A DNA stretch of 64,000 nt from Brevibacillus_H ginsengisoli (GCF_050113715.1 NZ_JBNJQR010000011.1:161927-225926), one strand, 5' to 3'. Shown: positions 15,457 through 24,778, counted from the first letter of the stretch. Notes: generated by a model from the sequence alone, not told the origin. Made by a program: numbers and translations.

Positions 15457-16134
15457 CTACTTCTTCAGGACGTATACTTTTACATCCTGAATCCCAAAGT
15501 CATCAGCATGTCCACCCGGTACGAAAATATCGACCTTGGAACCTTTTATGGCTCCACCAACGTCTACCGCACGAGCAATCATTCCGCTAGCAGGTAATCC
15601 GTTTGTTTTGTATCCTGTAACATAAACAGTCGAACCCAACGGAATAACATTAGGGTCCACAGCAATACTTCCTACTTTTAACGGATTTCCAAAGTAATCA
15701 AGCCCAGCATAACCGCCATTTTCACTTGCGTCAGCTGTATACGCCGTTGCTTTCGCAGGAATGCAGCGCGCGACAGGGAGTTCCTGTCCATCTGCTGTTT
15801 TCACTACTGGTCCGACACTCTTAGGCGCAACACTTTCAATATGAACTGGCTTGGTTTCTGGTTGTGCAGCAGGTTTGGATGCAGGTTGTGCAGCAGGCTT
15901 CGTCACAGGTGCTGAAAGTTTCACAACCATACCCGGCTGCAACTGAAGCGGGTCTTTTTCGTTGTTAAGCTTAAGTATAACATCCAAAGGAAGCTGATAC
16001 TTCTGGGAGAGCGTCCAGAATGTGTCCCCTTGAGCAATTACATGTGTTTCTTCTGCGGCGAACACATTGCCGGACATGCCTGCGAGAAAGATCCCTAGTG
16101 TCAATGACAAGAGGGTTTTGTTGCGTTTTTTCAA
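15457..16134 (-). CDS. Secreted LysM and 3D-domain cell-wall protein
   Basis: A 225-residue exported wall protein. Signal peptide (residues 1-26, cleaved after FAAEE region), LysM peptidoglycan-binding domain (about 30-75), Pro/Ala/Lys repeat linker with a repeated KPAAQP unit (about 80-100), then a C-terminal 3D domain (about 125-223) with conserved Asp residues typical of Rpf/MltA-like lytic transglycosylases such as B. subtilis YocH. Probably remodels peptidoglycan. TTG start with AAGGAGG. The gene is under a c-di-AMP riboswitch. Confidence 0.92.
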   Translation of the reverse strand: MKKRNKTLLSLTLGIFLAGMSGNVFAAEETHVIAQGDTFWTLSQKYQLPLDVILKLNNEKDPLQLQPGMVVKLSAPVTKPAAQPASKPAAQPETKPVHIESVAPKSVGPVVKTADGQELPVARCIPAKATAYTADASENGGYAGLDYFGNPLKVGSIAVDPNVIPLGSTVYVTGYKTNGLPASGMIARAVDVGGAIKGSKVDIFVPGGHADDFGIQDVKVYVLKK

Positions 16135-16149
16135 TTAAAGCTCCTCCTT

Positions 16150-16290
16150 AGCCTACGAGGTTAGCTGTCGGATTCGGATTGAGGAGTCAACCCGTTGCTT
16201 GCGCAATTCACCCCAAAGGACCACGAATGATCCTTATTTGACTTCCAGGTGGAAGTCTCGTCCCCCGCACTTGTTTCCAAGTTTCGGCAT
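16150..16290 (-). promoter_or_regulatory. ydaO-type c-di-AMP riboswitch
   Basis: The minus strand contains the family's conserved blocks in order: GCCGAAAC, GGGGGA, GGGGTGAATTGCGC, GCAACGGGTTGACTCC, AATCCGAATCCGACAGC and TAACCTCGTAGGC. The 5' and 3' ends pair to close the structure. ydaO riboswitches are OFF switches for wall hydrolase genes, consistent with the LysM-3D gene downstream; the 3' end lies about 15 nt from the TTG start, next to the ribosome binding site. Confidence 0.92.
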
Positions 16291-16388
16291 TTTATTTCGT
16301 AACACTTTTTAAACCTTAACATAAGAGCAGGGTTCAAAAAATGCTAAAATGTTGGTAATTGTGGAAAACGCCCGATCCAACGACCAGT

Positions 16389-17537
16389 TTAATGTATGTA
16401 TTTGTACTTACCCGTAAAATCCACGGAAACATCGACTCCTATCTCATCCAACGAACCCGTTTGAAGAAATGAGTCTTTGTTTCCTTTAACTTTTCGCCAA
16501 AGATTAGGGTCCTCCCGATACAGCTTCTCCTCTAAGTGATACACATCTACGCCAATCGACAGCCCTTTTTCATAGGTATCTCTAATCTCTTTTTGGATGA
16601 TAGACGAGACTTCTTTTTCTAACTGTTGAAGAGGGATATCTGTTAAGAATTCATTCAGTACACCTTTCGCCTTTACATGAATCTGAAAAGTTGGCTTGTT
16701 TCCGGTAACACGATAGGTAATCTGGGGTTTGGGGTGTAGAATCACAACAGTTGCCGCCGCTTTTCCATTTAGTTTGACGAGGACAAAAGTACGTTCTGTT
16801 TTTTTCGACACCCAACGAAGTCCAATGAGATTGGGTTCCTTTAAATACCCGTTATATTTGCCATGATGGAACAGGCAAGCACCATTCACCCTTAATAGAC
16901 TATGTGGTTTTTGTGATTCTTTCCATCTGTTTGGATCAATTGTCAGAGTTGGAAGCAAGGTTGTGCCGGGGGGTTCCATTAACTCTCTGATAAACCGGTA
17001 ATGATAAACAGGCTCAATCACGGATCGCTGGTTATACGTGTCAACAGGTTCATGGAGGATGGAAGCAAGCGGACTTAATTTAAAAAAGGGGATTACTGTG
17101 AACACTTTCTCCAATGATTCCCTTGTACTGTACGCCCAAATGTCGTATCTCATCTCCCTGTAACGATTAATGATTTCCACTATCTCTTTCGGCTGATGTT
17201 TCAGGGCTCTTTCCGAATAGACAATCGCTTTGACATGTCCCCAAAATACCTGTTGCTGAGCTGTCGGATACAGATTATTAAAAGCAGAGTTTAACGTAGA
17301 GCCTAGCGCTTTTCCTACCCAAACTCCTGGTTCACCTCTCGACCTCGCTCCCTCTTGTTTGGCTACATTGCTAAAATCAAGCACTTGGACATAAATGGCA
17401 TATTGATTTTTCTCGTAGTCGATTCCAATGGAGGTCACATAGCTTTGGTCTTCAATCTCTCTTTCATCCCAACAGCCTGTAAGGATAACGGAACAGATCA
17501 GAAAGATTAGGGTTGCCTTTCTTCTGCACCAAATCAT
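16389..17537 (-). CDS. Spore germinant receptor lipoprotein, GerAC family
   Basis: Ger(x)C subunit of an inner spore membrane germinant receptor, 382 aa. Signal peptide with lipobox LTGC (Cys about 22) followed by the family start WDEREIEDQSYV. The C-terminal domain has the conserved EKEVSSIIQKEI and DVYHLEEKLYREDPNLWRKVK blocks. Its start overlaps the GerAA gene by 4 bp. Last gene of the ger operon; no clear terminator follows before the riboswitch promoter downstream. Confidence 0.93.
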   Translation of the reverse strand: MIWCRRKATLIFLICSVILTGCWDEREIEDQSYVTSIGIDYEKNQYAIYVQVLDFSNVAKQEGARSRGEPGVWVGKALGSTLNSAFNNLYPTAQQQVFWGHVKAIVYSERALKHQPKEIVEIINRYREMRYDIWAYSTRESLEKVFTVIPFFKLSPLASILHEPVDTYNQRSVIEPVYHYRFIRELMEPPGTTLLPTLTIDPNRWKESQKPHSLLRVNGACLFHHGKYNGYLKEPNLIGLRWVSKKTERTFVLVKLNGKAAATVVILHPKPQITYRVTGNKPTFQIHVKAKGVLNEFLTDIPLQQLEKEVSSIIQKEIRDTYEKGLSIGVDVYHLEEKLYREDPNLWRKVKGNKDSFLQTGSLDEIGVDVSVDFTGKYKYIH

Positions 17538-19036
17538 TCGCTTTCCCCCGATTGCCTGCTTTTATCCTGAGGATTAAGAATGCTCGGTCTGCTTTTCATG
17601 AGTGGCCAGGGAACACGGAAGATCGATTTAATGACATCCTTGAAGTTAATTGGAGAAACAGGTGCAAGATAGGGAACACCGAAGGATTGAAGCGAAGACA
17701 GGTATAAAACAATGCCAAAAAATGAAACAAAAACTCCGTACATCCCGAGCGAGGCACATAAAAAGAAAATAATAATTCGCAACACACTGATGGATCCCAC
17801 TAGGGCCTGACTAACCAAGGTTGATCCTGCTACCGCAGTTAGCGAAGCAACCACTACCATGGATGGGCTAACCAGACCTGCGCGAATGGCGGCGTCTCCA
17901 ATAGTTAATCCGCCGACTACCGTAATGGTATTCCCTAATGCGGTTGGCAATCGAACGCCTGCTTCTCTGAAAATATCCACAAGGATGATCATTAGCAACA
18001 TCTCAGTAGGAGCAGAAATTGGTAACCCTACACGATTAACTGTTACGGTGGCAAGCAAAGGGAATGGTAGTTGATCTTGATGATAGGAAACCAACGCAAT
18101 CCAAAAACCAGGTAAAAACAAGGATAACATCAAACCGATTAATCGTAGTAATCTACCAAAAGTAACCGAAAGAAAGGTAAAATGCACGTCTTCTGGTGAC
18201 TTTATCAATTGCATTAAGTTCGTCGGGGCAATAATCGCCGACGGATTACCGTCTATCAAAATAGCAAAACGGCCATTGAGCAAGCAATCCACTACATAAT
18301 CGGGTCTGCTCGTATAGTCTAACAATGGAAAAAAAGCCCATGAACGATCCGATATAATTTGTTCCAATTGGGTTGAACTATAAATTCCATCAATTTCAAT
18401 GTGACTCAGGCGGTTTATGACTTCATGCAGAATCTCTTTTGACAGTATGTCCTCGATGTAGAATAACCCCACTTGCGTCTTGGTCCGAGCACCAATCACG
18501 AACTTCGCGTATTGAAGTGAAGTGGTTCTTAAACGCTTCCGAATCAGGGCTGCATTAACGGACAGACTCTCGACAAACCCATCTCGTGGACCGCGAACGG
18601 ATGATTCAAAATTTGATTCGGCTGGCGTACGAGTCGGGATTTTGGCAATATCAAATTCAAGGATCTTTTGGGTGTGGGGGATGATCGCGAACAGCTTTCC
18701 CGCAAATACTTGCAGAATAATATCTTCCTCTGTCGCTGTATTGGGTAAACAGCGGATGGGAAGAATGGGATGATTCTCCATCACTTTTTCGTGAACAGGA
18801 TTGCCTGCTTCATCATCAATCAGCTCGTGCAGGCGAGGGAGGATGAACTCTTGTAATTGCTTCTTGTCAATGAGATTGTCGCAATAAAGAAGCAGAATCG
18901 TGGAACCGCCATGCTGATTTACACGAATTGATTTTACTTTGACATCATCATTTAACCCAAATAATTGTCGCAAATAGGATTCTGAATAGAACTCCATTGG
19001 TAGTGGTCGGGGATTTTCGTTACGCGCCGTTCTCAT
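17534..19036 (-). CDS. Spore germinant receptor GerAA family
   Basis: A-subunit of the germinant receptor, 500 aa. A soluble N-terminal domain (about 1-280) with the family motif SVRGPRDGFVESLSVNAALIRKRLR near 145 is followed by about five to six membrane segments containing the LPISAPTEMLLMIILVDIFREAGVRLP block. Tandem overlap with both neighbours (17 bp with GerAB, 4 bp with GerAC) suggests tight coupling. These receptors form ion or nutrient-responsive channels in the dormant spore. Confidence 0.94.
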   Translation of the reverse strand: MRTARNENPRPLPMEFYSESYLRQLFGLNDDVKVKSIRVNQHGGSTILLLYCDNLIDKKQLQEFILPRLHELIDDEAGNPVHEKVMENHPILPIRCLPNTATEEDIILQVFAGKLFAIIPHTQKILEFDIAKIPTRTPAESNFESSVRGPRDGFVESLSVNAALIRKRLRTTSLQYAKFVIGARTKTQVGLFYIEDILSKEILHEVINRLSHIEIDGIYSSTQLEQIISDRSWAFFPLLDYTSRPDYVVDCLLNGRFAILIDGNPSAIIAPTNLMQLIKSPEDVHFTFLSVTFGRLLRLIGLMLSLFLPGFWIALVSYHQDQLPFPLLATVTVNRVGLPISAPTEMLLMIILVDIFREAGVRLPTALGNTITVVGGLTIGDAAIRAGLVSPSMVVVASLTAVAGSTLVSQALVGSISVLRIIIFFLCASLGMYGVFVSFFGIVLYLSSLQSFGVPYLAPVSPINFKDVIKSIFRVPWPLMKSRPSILNPQDKSRQSGESE

Positions 19037-20126
19037 GTTGATATCCCTCTTTTCTCTTTCTGCTCAACAAGGCAATTCCAAACAGCAAAATCGAAGTGGA
19101 TAAACTAAAAACAAAACAATACGGAAAGTAAACCACCATTAAAAATCGATAAAACAAGACATCGCTTAATGGCCACATCGTCATCCCCACCATAAGAAAA
19201 CTTAATATAACCAGTATCGTATTTCTTTTGATTGGAATGAAACTGCTGAGCAGATCTCCCGATACATACAAGACCAAGCTTAACCGGATAAATACCCCAG
19301 AAAACCATTGATAAAGCGATAAAAAGTCAAGATGCTCTATGTATTTGCCTATCTTGACCAAACGCCATTCCACAAAGGCAGGATATCTCTGTTTAGCAGC
19401 CTCCACTGGGCCAAATTCTGCGATAGCTCCTGTAAGGGGTCCTATCGTCAACATTACGATAAAAGCGGCTAGAAAGAGAATCTGCCACTTTTTAAAAGGC
19501 TTTTTCAGATGGTGTTGGGTTAAGAGAAGGAAAATCGTCTCTACAAATCCCCCACCAGCATAAATACATCCTTGTAAAACAGGAGAAATTCCATTCTCCA
19601 ATAGTGGGGTCAACAGTTGATAATTCTTGTGTTGGAAGTTAGCCGTCATGACGAAATAGCCTAGTATTACGACGATGGGAAGCAGAATACCCGAAGTAAT
19701 GGCAATCGAACGAATGCCCAATATTGCGGCAAGACAGCATACCAATACCGTCATGAACACAATGACCAATTGAGGTGTATCTGGAAGGTAGATTCCGACC
19801 GTCCAAGTGACCATTTCTTTCAGTGAGACTAATCCCATCGAGAACGTGTAGAGCGATAATAAGAATGCTATAAGACAAGCGAACGGTTTCCATGTTGCAC
19901 GTTCTAGCCATTGGATAAGCGGTTGATTATGGGTCCATTTCATAATCGCATAAATAAGCATAGTCCATGGTAAATACACGAGTGCTGTTACGAGAACGGC
20001 AATCCAGGCATCTCTTCCAGATACTTGAAGGAGAATAGGTATGATGGTAACATGTGTCGTAATCCCTACCAATAGTACAACCATCATGGAAGCTTGCAAA
20101 ATACCAATCGAACCTTGTCTAGACAT
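19020..20126 (-). CDS. Spore germinant receptor GerAB family (APC-like)
   Basis: B-subunit, thought to bind the germinant; 368 aa with about ten membrane helices of the amino-acid permease (APC) fold. The family motif near the N terminus (QASMMVVLLVGITTH) and the FVETIFLLL helix near 190 are present. It is the first gene of the operon, giving an order B-A-C rather than the common A-B-C. AAAGGGG lies upstream of the ATG, and a sigma-G-like promoter lies about 30 bp upstream. Confidence 0.92.
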   Translation of the reverse strand: MSRQGSIGILQASMMVVLLVGITTHVTIIPILLQVSGRDAWIAVLVTALVYLPWTMLIYAIMKWTHNQPLIQWLERATWKPFACLIAFLLSLYTFSMGLVSLKEMVTWTVGIYLPDTPQLVIVFMTVLVCCLAAILGIRSIAITSGILLPIVVILGYFVMTANFQHKNYQLLTPLLENGISPVLQGCIYAGGGFVETIFLLLTQHHLKKPFKKWQILFLAAFIVMLTIGPLTGAIAEFGPVEAAKQRYPAFVEWRLVKIGKYIEHLDFLSLYQWFSGVFIRLSLVLYVSGDLLSSFIPIKRNTILVILSFLMVGMTMWPLSDVLFYRFLMVVYFPYCFVFSLSTSILLFGIALLSRKRKEGYQHENGA

Positions 20127-20154
20127 GTACGAACCCCTTTTTTATTTGTACCTA

Positions 20155-20185
20155 TAGAATGACCAATTGAAAGGGTTCAAATGCA
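20155..20185 (-). promoter_or_regulatory. Candidate sigma-G promoter of the ger operon
   Basis: On the minus strand TGCATT (-35 like, 20180-20185), an 18-bp spacer and CATTCTA (-10 like, 20155-20161). This fits the forespore sigma-G consensus TGMATR / CATACTA with one mismatch in each box. ger operons are known sigma-G targets. Confidence 0.6.
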
Positions 20186-20283
20186 GAATGGAAATAAAAA
20201 GGCATCCAACTTAAACCTTAAAAGAAGTTAACGTTTTCAATTGAAATATAACGATAAATCGAATATGTAAGGAGTTGATACGT

Positions 20284-20838
20284 TTGCTAACCAATCTTTA
20301 CTTCGTAAGGCATGCTCATTCGACTTACACACCAGATGAATCAGGAAGATCTTTATCTGAACAAGGCCTTCATCATGCCAAAATGGTTTCTAAGCTATTA
20401 ATACCTGAAAAAATTGATTATGTGATATCAAGTCCATATAAGAGAGCAATTCAAACAGTTGAAGGAATTGCTGCTTATATAAACAAAGAGATTGAAATTA
20501 TAGATGACTTAAGAGAACGAACGTTGACGACAGAACCTGTTGCAGATTTTCATCATGCAATTTCAAAGGTATGGGAAGACGATAGATTCTCTTGGGACGG
20601 TGGAGAATCAAATGTAGTTGCTCAACAACGAGGAGTTACGGTCACTATTCAGATGTTAGAAAAGTACAAAGGTCATAATATTGTAGTGGGAACCCATGGG
20701 AATATCATGGTATTAATCATGAACTACTTCGACCGTAAATACACATTTAACTTTTGGAAGCAACTTGATATGCCGGACATTTACAAACTTACATTTAATC
20801 GAAAGGACCTAGTAGAAGTTACGAGGGTATGGAGATAG
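20284..20838 (+). CDS. Histidine phosphatase family protein
   Basis: Phosphoglycerate mutase-like phosphatase, 184 aa. The catalytic RHG-type motif reads FVRHAHST near residue 7 (His is the phosphorylated residue), and the second catalytic His is in VVGTHGNIM near 138. The conserved ERTL motif (RERTLTTEP) near 83 is also typical. The true start is probably the TTG at 20284 with AAGGAG 9 nt upstream; the TTG at 20275 touches the ribosome binding site. Substrate unknown. Confidence 0.9.
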   Translation: MLTNLYFVRHAHSTYTPDESGRSLSEQGLHHAKMVSKLLIPEKIDYVISSPYKRAIQTVEGIAAYINKEIEIIDDLRERTLTTEPVADFHHAISKVWEDDRFSWDGGESNVVAQQRGVTVTIQMLEKYKGHNIVVGTHGNIMVLIMNYFDRKYTFNFWKQLDMPDIYKLTFNRKDLVEVTRVWR

Positions 20839-20886
20839 TTATAACACATATGGAAGTGTGACCAGAAAGTACATTTTTTAAGACGG

Positions 20887-21105
20887 GTGAACTCAAAAGT
20901 GAGTGAGAATAAAAATGTGGATGAAACGCCAGGTTGTTTATGGGTATTTCTTTTTGCCATTCTGGAGTTTGTTTTATTCTGTTTTTCATTATTAATTATT
21001 GGATACCTACCTGAAGAGATTACCAATAAGTATATATTCAAAATACTGCTATTCATATTTATCGTTCCAAATGTTGTCTTATTTCGTTATATTAGAAAAA
21101 AATAA
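20887..21105 (+). CDS. Hypothetical two-helix membrane protein, 72 aa
   Basis: GTG start; polar N terminus, then two hydrophobic helices (about residues 17-42 and 50-68) and a short basic tail RYIRKK. No recognised family. No strong ribosome binding site is visible, so confidence is moderate. It lies 48 bp after the phosphatase and shares the terminator at 21132-21174, so it may be co-transcribed. Confidence 0.5.
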   Translation: MNSKVSENKNVDETPGCLWVFLFAILEFVLFCFSLLIIGYLPEEITNKYIFKILLFIFIVPNVVLFRYIRKK

Positions 21106-21131
21106 CCGAAGAGAAGGGAACCGTTCAACAA

Positions 21132-21174
21132 AAAAACAGCCAGACACTTTTTTGAGTGTTTTGGCTGTTTTTCT
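21132..21174. terminator. Bidirectional terminator
   Basis: AAAAACAGCCA / TGGCTGTTTTT outer arms and ACACT / AGTGT inner arms, with A and T runs on both sides; it serves the plus-strand hypothetical gene and the minus-strand chemotaxis gene. Confidence 0.85.
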
Positions 21175-21204
21175 TTTTACATCAAATGAATATTAGATAA
21201 CCTA

Positions 21205-22146
21205 TTACAGCAAGGTTTTCAATTCTTTCACACTTGCTTCCAATTCTTCATCTACAACGTTGGCTTCCTTGATGTGAAGAATACTAATGTCATGCACTTC
21301 ACCCAGCAGGTTTTTGGCTTGGGCTGTTTGATGTGCCATATCGTCAGCGAGTGACTTCTGGTTGCGGATAATGTCCATTACACCGCTTACCTCGTTGCTT
21401 ACCTCGCCAAATGCGTTGACGATCTCATCCACTTTTTCGGACGCGATTTTGCTAATGCTTAAGCCATCTCGAATGGCTTTGGTGCTTTTCTCGGAGTTGG
21501 AGAGTGCTACTTTGGTTTCTTGTTGCATGGTTTCAATCAATTCAGCAATGCTCTTCGTAGAATTGGCGGTCATCTCAGCCAGCTTGCGAACCTCATCCGC
21601 CACGACGGCAAACCCACGTCCCTGTTCCCCAGCGCGCGCTGCCTCGATTGCCGCATTCAGAGCGAGCAAGTTGGTCTGGCTTGCAATATCGCTGATTACC
21701 TGAACGATACTGGTGATTTGAGTAGAGCGCTCTTCCAGACGGCTCATGGATTGGGAACTTTGGGCGGATTCCTGTTCCAACGTGGTAATCACGGAAACTA
21801 CGTCCTCAAGCGCCTTCTTCCCTTCCTGAGAACGGCTTACGGATTGGTTGGAGATTGCGGCCAGCTTATCTCCTCGCGCGTATAATTGATTCGCGGATTG
21901 GTCGGTTGCTTCACTAGTTGACTGGATTTGTTCGATGGTATTTCTCACACGAGTGATGACAGCCGATAAATCGCTGTGCTGACGGTTTACGACGCCATGC
22001 TGACGAATGATTCGGTTCATCCGCTCGTATTGGTTGCGAATTTCACGTTTGAGGTCGTCTTCTTTGGATGTGATCTCCGATTTCGTTACACTAATTGTCG
22101 CTGCCACTTCACGTTGAGCATCTTCCTTATTCTTCTTCCAAAACAT
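21205..22146 (-). CDS. Soluble methyl-accepting chemotaxis-type transducer
   Basis: A 313-residue cytoplasmic MCP-like protein: no membrane segment, a short lead, then a long coiled-coil signalling domain. The hairpin tip motif is present as QTNLLALNAAIEAARAGEQGRGFAVVADEVRKLAE (near 165-200), which binds CheA/CheW. Start 22146 is chosen because GGAGGG lies 7 nt upstream. The sensing domain is missing, so it may sense through a partner; the adjacent membrane protein gene just upstream (29-bp gap) is a candidate. Confidence 0.92.
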   Translation of the reverse strand: MFWKKNKEDAQREVAATISVTKSEITSKEDDLKREIRNQYERMNRIIRQHGVVNRQHSDLSAVITRVRNTIEQIQSTSEATDQSANQLYARGDKLAAISNQSVSRSQEGKKALEDVVSVITTLEQESAQSSQSMSRLEERSTQITSIVQVISDIASQTNLLALNAAIEAARAGEQGRGFAVVADEVRKLAEMTANSTKSIAELIETMQQETKVALSNSEKSTKAIRDGLSISKIASEKVDEIVNAFGEVSNEVSGVMDIIRNQKSLADDMAHQTAQAKNLLGEVHDISILHIKEANVVDEELEASVKELKTLL

Positions 22147-22175
22147 GTAAGCACCCTCCAATTTTCATCTCGTAT

Positions 22176-22937
22176 TTATGCGTCTCGATTAGCAAAAAGA
22201 CGCGATTCTATTACGCCAGGATGTTGCTTTGCCAGCGTAAGTAAATTCTCCAAGAAATAATAATGGCCTTCTAATAGCTCCACATCTTTTCGCTCGAACC
22301 GCTCTACCTGTAAATACTGCTGCATTTCGAGCATATAGCGTTCCATTTTGAGATGAAAATCGTTGGCACGAAGCATTTGCTCAATCTCTGGATGAAGTAC
22401 TTTCAGCCGTGCGATCTCACTATGTACCCTGGTTGCCTCCAAAATAAACTGATAACCCGCCTTTTCATAGGAAGCGGCGGACGCCATCCTCTCTTGCCGC
22501 CTTGAATCTCGAAGCGCCGCGAGATAGGTAATAAAGTGAAAAATCGTGAGAAACAAGGGGCCCAAGAATAGGATAATGCCTGCCTTGTAGATGTGTTGGT
22601 TGGTAAAGCTGTTGATCAACAGAAACAGATGAAACAGAATAGCCCCCAACCAGACATAGATAATAATTTGATGATTGACAAGCCCCGCCTCTTCTTGCCG
22701 TGAAAAGACAAACGTTAATCCTAGCAGGTAAAAAGCTAATAACGTAAAGCTTGCGCTAAACAATCCCATTTCCATCTCTTGCAACCAGTCTGCTTGCTCA
22801 GGTATCTTAATAAAGAATTCACATGCAAGCACCAAGAGTGAAAATAGTAGTCCGAGGATCCAAAAACGACCGACATCGGTGTCTGTTCTTTTTCTGGTCC
22901 TGTGCTTCTCGACTCGTGACACCTTTGACACGTTCAA
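22176..22937 (-). CDS. Membrane protein of unknown function, 253 aa
   Basis: Not recognised. Basic N terminus, four hydrophobic segments (about residues 25-45, 58-80, 92-112 and 118-142), then a cytoplasmic helical domain of about 110 residues with heptad-like character (VHSEIARLKVLHPEIEQMLRA). It is transcribed with the soluble MCP-like protein downstream. A membrane input module for that transducer is a reasonable guess, without proof. It overlaps no gene; the divergent methyltransferase starts 103 bp away. Confidence 0.75.
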   Translation of the reverse strand: MNVSKVSRVEKHRTRKRTDTDVGRFWILGLLFSLLVLACEFFIKIPEQADWLQEMEMGLFSASFTLLAFYLLGLTFVFSRQEEAGLVNHQIIIYVWLGAILFHLFLLINSFTNQHIYKAGIILFLGPLFLTIFHFITYLAALRDSRRQERMASAASYEKAGYQFILEATRVHSEIARLKVLHPEIEQMLRANDFHLKMERYMLEMQQYLQVERFERKDVELLEGHYYFLENLLTLAKQHPGVIESRLFANRDA

Positions 22938-23040
22938 GGTAAATTCACCTCACATGATTGAAAAATTCGACATAGTTCCCTTTTTTCCTCTCGCATTTCC
23001 AACACTTCTCAAGAGGAAAAGTTTTGAACGGAGGCTTATC

Positions 23041-24492
23041 ATGAAAACCGCACTACCCAAGCAATTTGTGACAAGAATGGCTGATCTTCTAGGGAATCAG
23101 CTGCAAGCTTTTCTCCATACTTACGAAGAGTCTCCTCTGCATGGACTCCGGATTAACCCGTTGAAGAGTTCTATAGAGGAATTGACAAGCAAGCCAACCT
23201 TTACCCTGCAAAGCGTCCCATGGTGTGACTATGGATTCTATTATCCCGCTTCCGAGCGCCCTGGGAAACATCCTCATCATGCCGCAGGACTCTACTACTT
23301 GCAAGAGCCGAGCGCAATGGCGGTAGCTGGAGCCGTTGGAGTCGAACCGGGAGAGACGATTCTGGATCTGTGTGCCGCACCAGGCGGCAAGTCTACACAG
23401 CTGGCCGGTTACCTCCAAGGAGATGGGCTCTTGATCTCTAATGAAATCCACCCGACGAGAGCCAAAGCCCTATCGGAAAATATTGAACGGCTTGGGATCA
23501 CCAACGCCATCGTGACCAATGAAACACCAGAACGCCTAAGAGACCACTTCCCGCTCTTTTTCGATCGGATTCTTGTCGATGCGCCTTGCTCAGGTGAAGG
23601 CATGTTCCGCAAATTGCCCGAAGCTATAGACGATTGGTCGGAGGAAAAAGTTCTGGAGTGCCACCGTATGCAAACAGATATTTTGGATGCCGCTCATCAG
23701 ATGCTCAAGCCAGGAGGTACTCTTGTCTATTCTACTTGTACCTTCGCCCCGTTGGAAAATGAACGGACGATTGAGGAGTTTCTTCAGAATTATCCCGACT
23801 ATCAGCTGGAGCTGGTGCCTCATGCCGAGCTTTTTGCCCAAGGACAGCCGGAATGGTCCCGCTCCCAGGATCCTGCATTGAGTAAGACCTCCCGTTTGTG
23901 GCCGCATCTACTGAACGGAGAGGGGCATTATTTGGCCAAGCTGATCAAACCCCTAGACGATGTTCAAGAAGCTACTGAATCAAGTCTTGCCATCCAGGAT
24001 TCAGATCAGAAGCGTTCGAATAAAAAAAGAATGGGCCGCAAGTCGGATAAACCATCATCAGGAATTCCCAAGGAAGCGTTAACCGCATGGGAAGCGTTCG
24101 CGAGCGATGCCTTGTACGAGGGGCATAAGAGCCTCTTCCACAATAGATTCACATTGTTTGGCGAGCAGCTATACCATCTGCCATCTGATGCGTTCTCCTT
24201 AAATGGGTTGAAAATTGTACGAGCAGGCTGGCACCTTGGTACCGTCAAAAAGAATCGGTTGGAGCCTTCTCACGCCCTGGCATTGGCCATCCGACCAGAA
24301 CAGGCCAAACGAGTCGTCAACTTCTCAGCTGACGATCCGCAAATCATCCGTTATCTAAAAGGTGAAACGCTTCAGGCAGATGGTCCCAACGGTTGGACTC
24401 TGGTAACTGTAGATGGTTATTCCATTGGCTGGGGGAAACTAGTGGATGGGCAGTTGAAGAATCATTATCCGAAGGGGCTACGGTGGGTGTGA
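23041..24492 (+). CDS. rsmF: RsmF-like rRNA cytosine-C5 methyltransferase
   Basis: SAM-dependent m5C methyltransferase of the NOL1/NOP2/Sun family, 483 aa. SAM site ETILDLCAAPGGKSTQLA (near 103), catalytic Cys motif IDAPCSGEGMFRK-like (VDAPCSGEGMFRK near 180) and the second Cys in VYSTCTFAPLENE (near 236). The C-terminal 150 residues fit the PUA-like domain of RsmF/YebU-type enzymes. The start at 23041 follows GGAGG by 8 nt, so the upstream in-frame extension is not used. The TGA stop abuts hairpin element copy C. Confidence 0.93.
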   Translation: MKTALPKQFVTRMADLLGNQLQAFLHTYEESPLHGLRINPLKSSIEELTSKPTFTLQSVPWCDYGFYYPASERPGKHPHHAAGLYYLQEPSAMAVAGAVGVEPGETILDLCAAPGGKSTQLAGYLQGDGLLISNEIHPTRAKALSENIERLGITNAIVTNETPERLRDHFPLFFDRILVDAPCSGEGMFRKLPEAIDDWSEEKVLECHRMQTDILDAAHQMLKPGGTLVYSTCTFAPLENERTIEEFLQNYPDYQLELVPHAELFAQGQPEWSRSQDPALSKTSRLWPHLLNGEGHYLAKLIKPLDDVQEATESSLAIQDSDQKRSNKKRMGRKSDKPSSGIPKEALTAWEAFASDALYEGHKSLFHNRFTLFGEQLYHLPSDAFSLNGLKIVRAGWHLGTVKKNRLEPSHALALAIRPEQAKRVVNFSADDPQIIRYLKGETLQADGPNGWTLVTVDGYSIGWGKLVDGQLKNHYPKGLRWV

Positions 24493-24690
24493 GGGAAAAG
24501 AGCTTCATCCCTTTTCGCTCTGTGGAAGTTCGCGCTGAGGTTAAATAGTCCGTTTCGGTCAATCCGAAAAGGGAGCCGCCAAACGCTTCGCGCCCCTGCG
24601 GGGTTGGGTGGCGGCTAACCACCCTTTTCTCCTTTCCCTACACTGGGTGTCACTTCCAAGGAGGCTGCAAGTGGATGAAGCTCTTTTCTA
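24493..24690 (+). repeat. Dispersed hairpin element, copy C
   Basis: About 198 bp. Outer arms AAAAGAGCTTCATCC / GGATGAAGCTCTTTT differ from copies A and B on both strands together. Inner arms GGGAGCCGCC / GGCGGCT likewise changed in pairs. Middle arms TGGAAGT / ACTTCCA are kept. Directly follows the rsmF stop. No tail module is seen. Confidence 0.9.
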
Positions 24691-24778
24691 CCGCGGGGTT
24701 TTAAAAGCAAAAGCAAAAACAATTACAAAAACAAATGGCCTCGTCATCTCATACCGAGGTCTTATTCCATATAATCTT

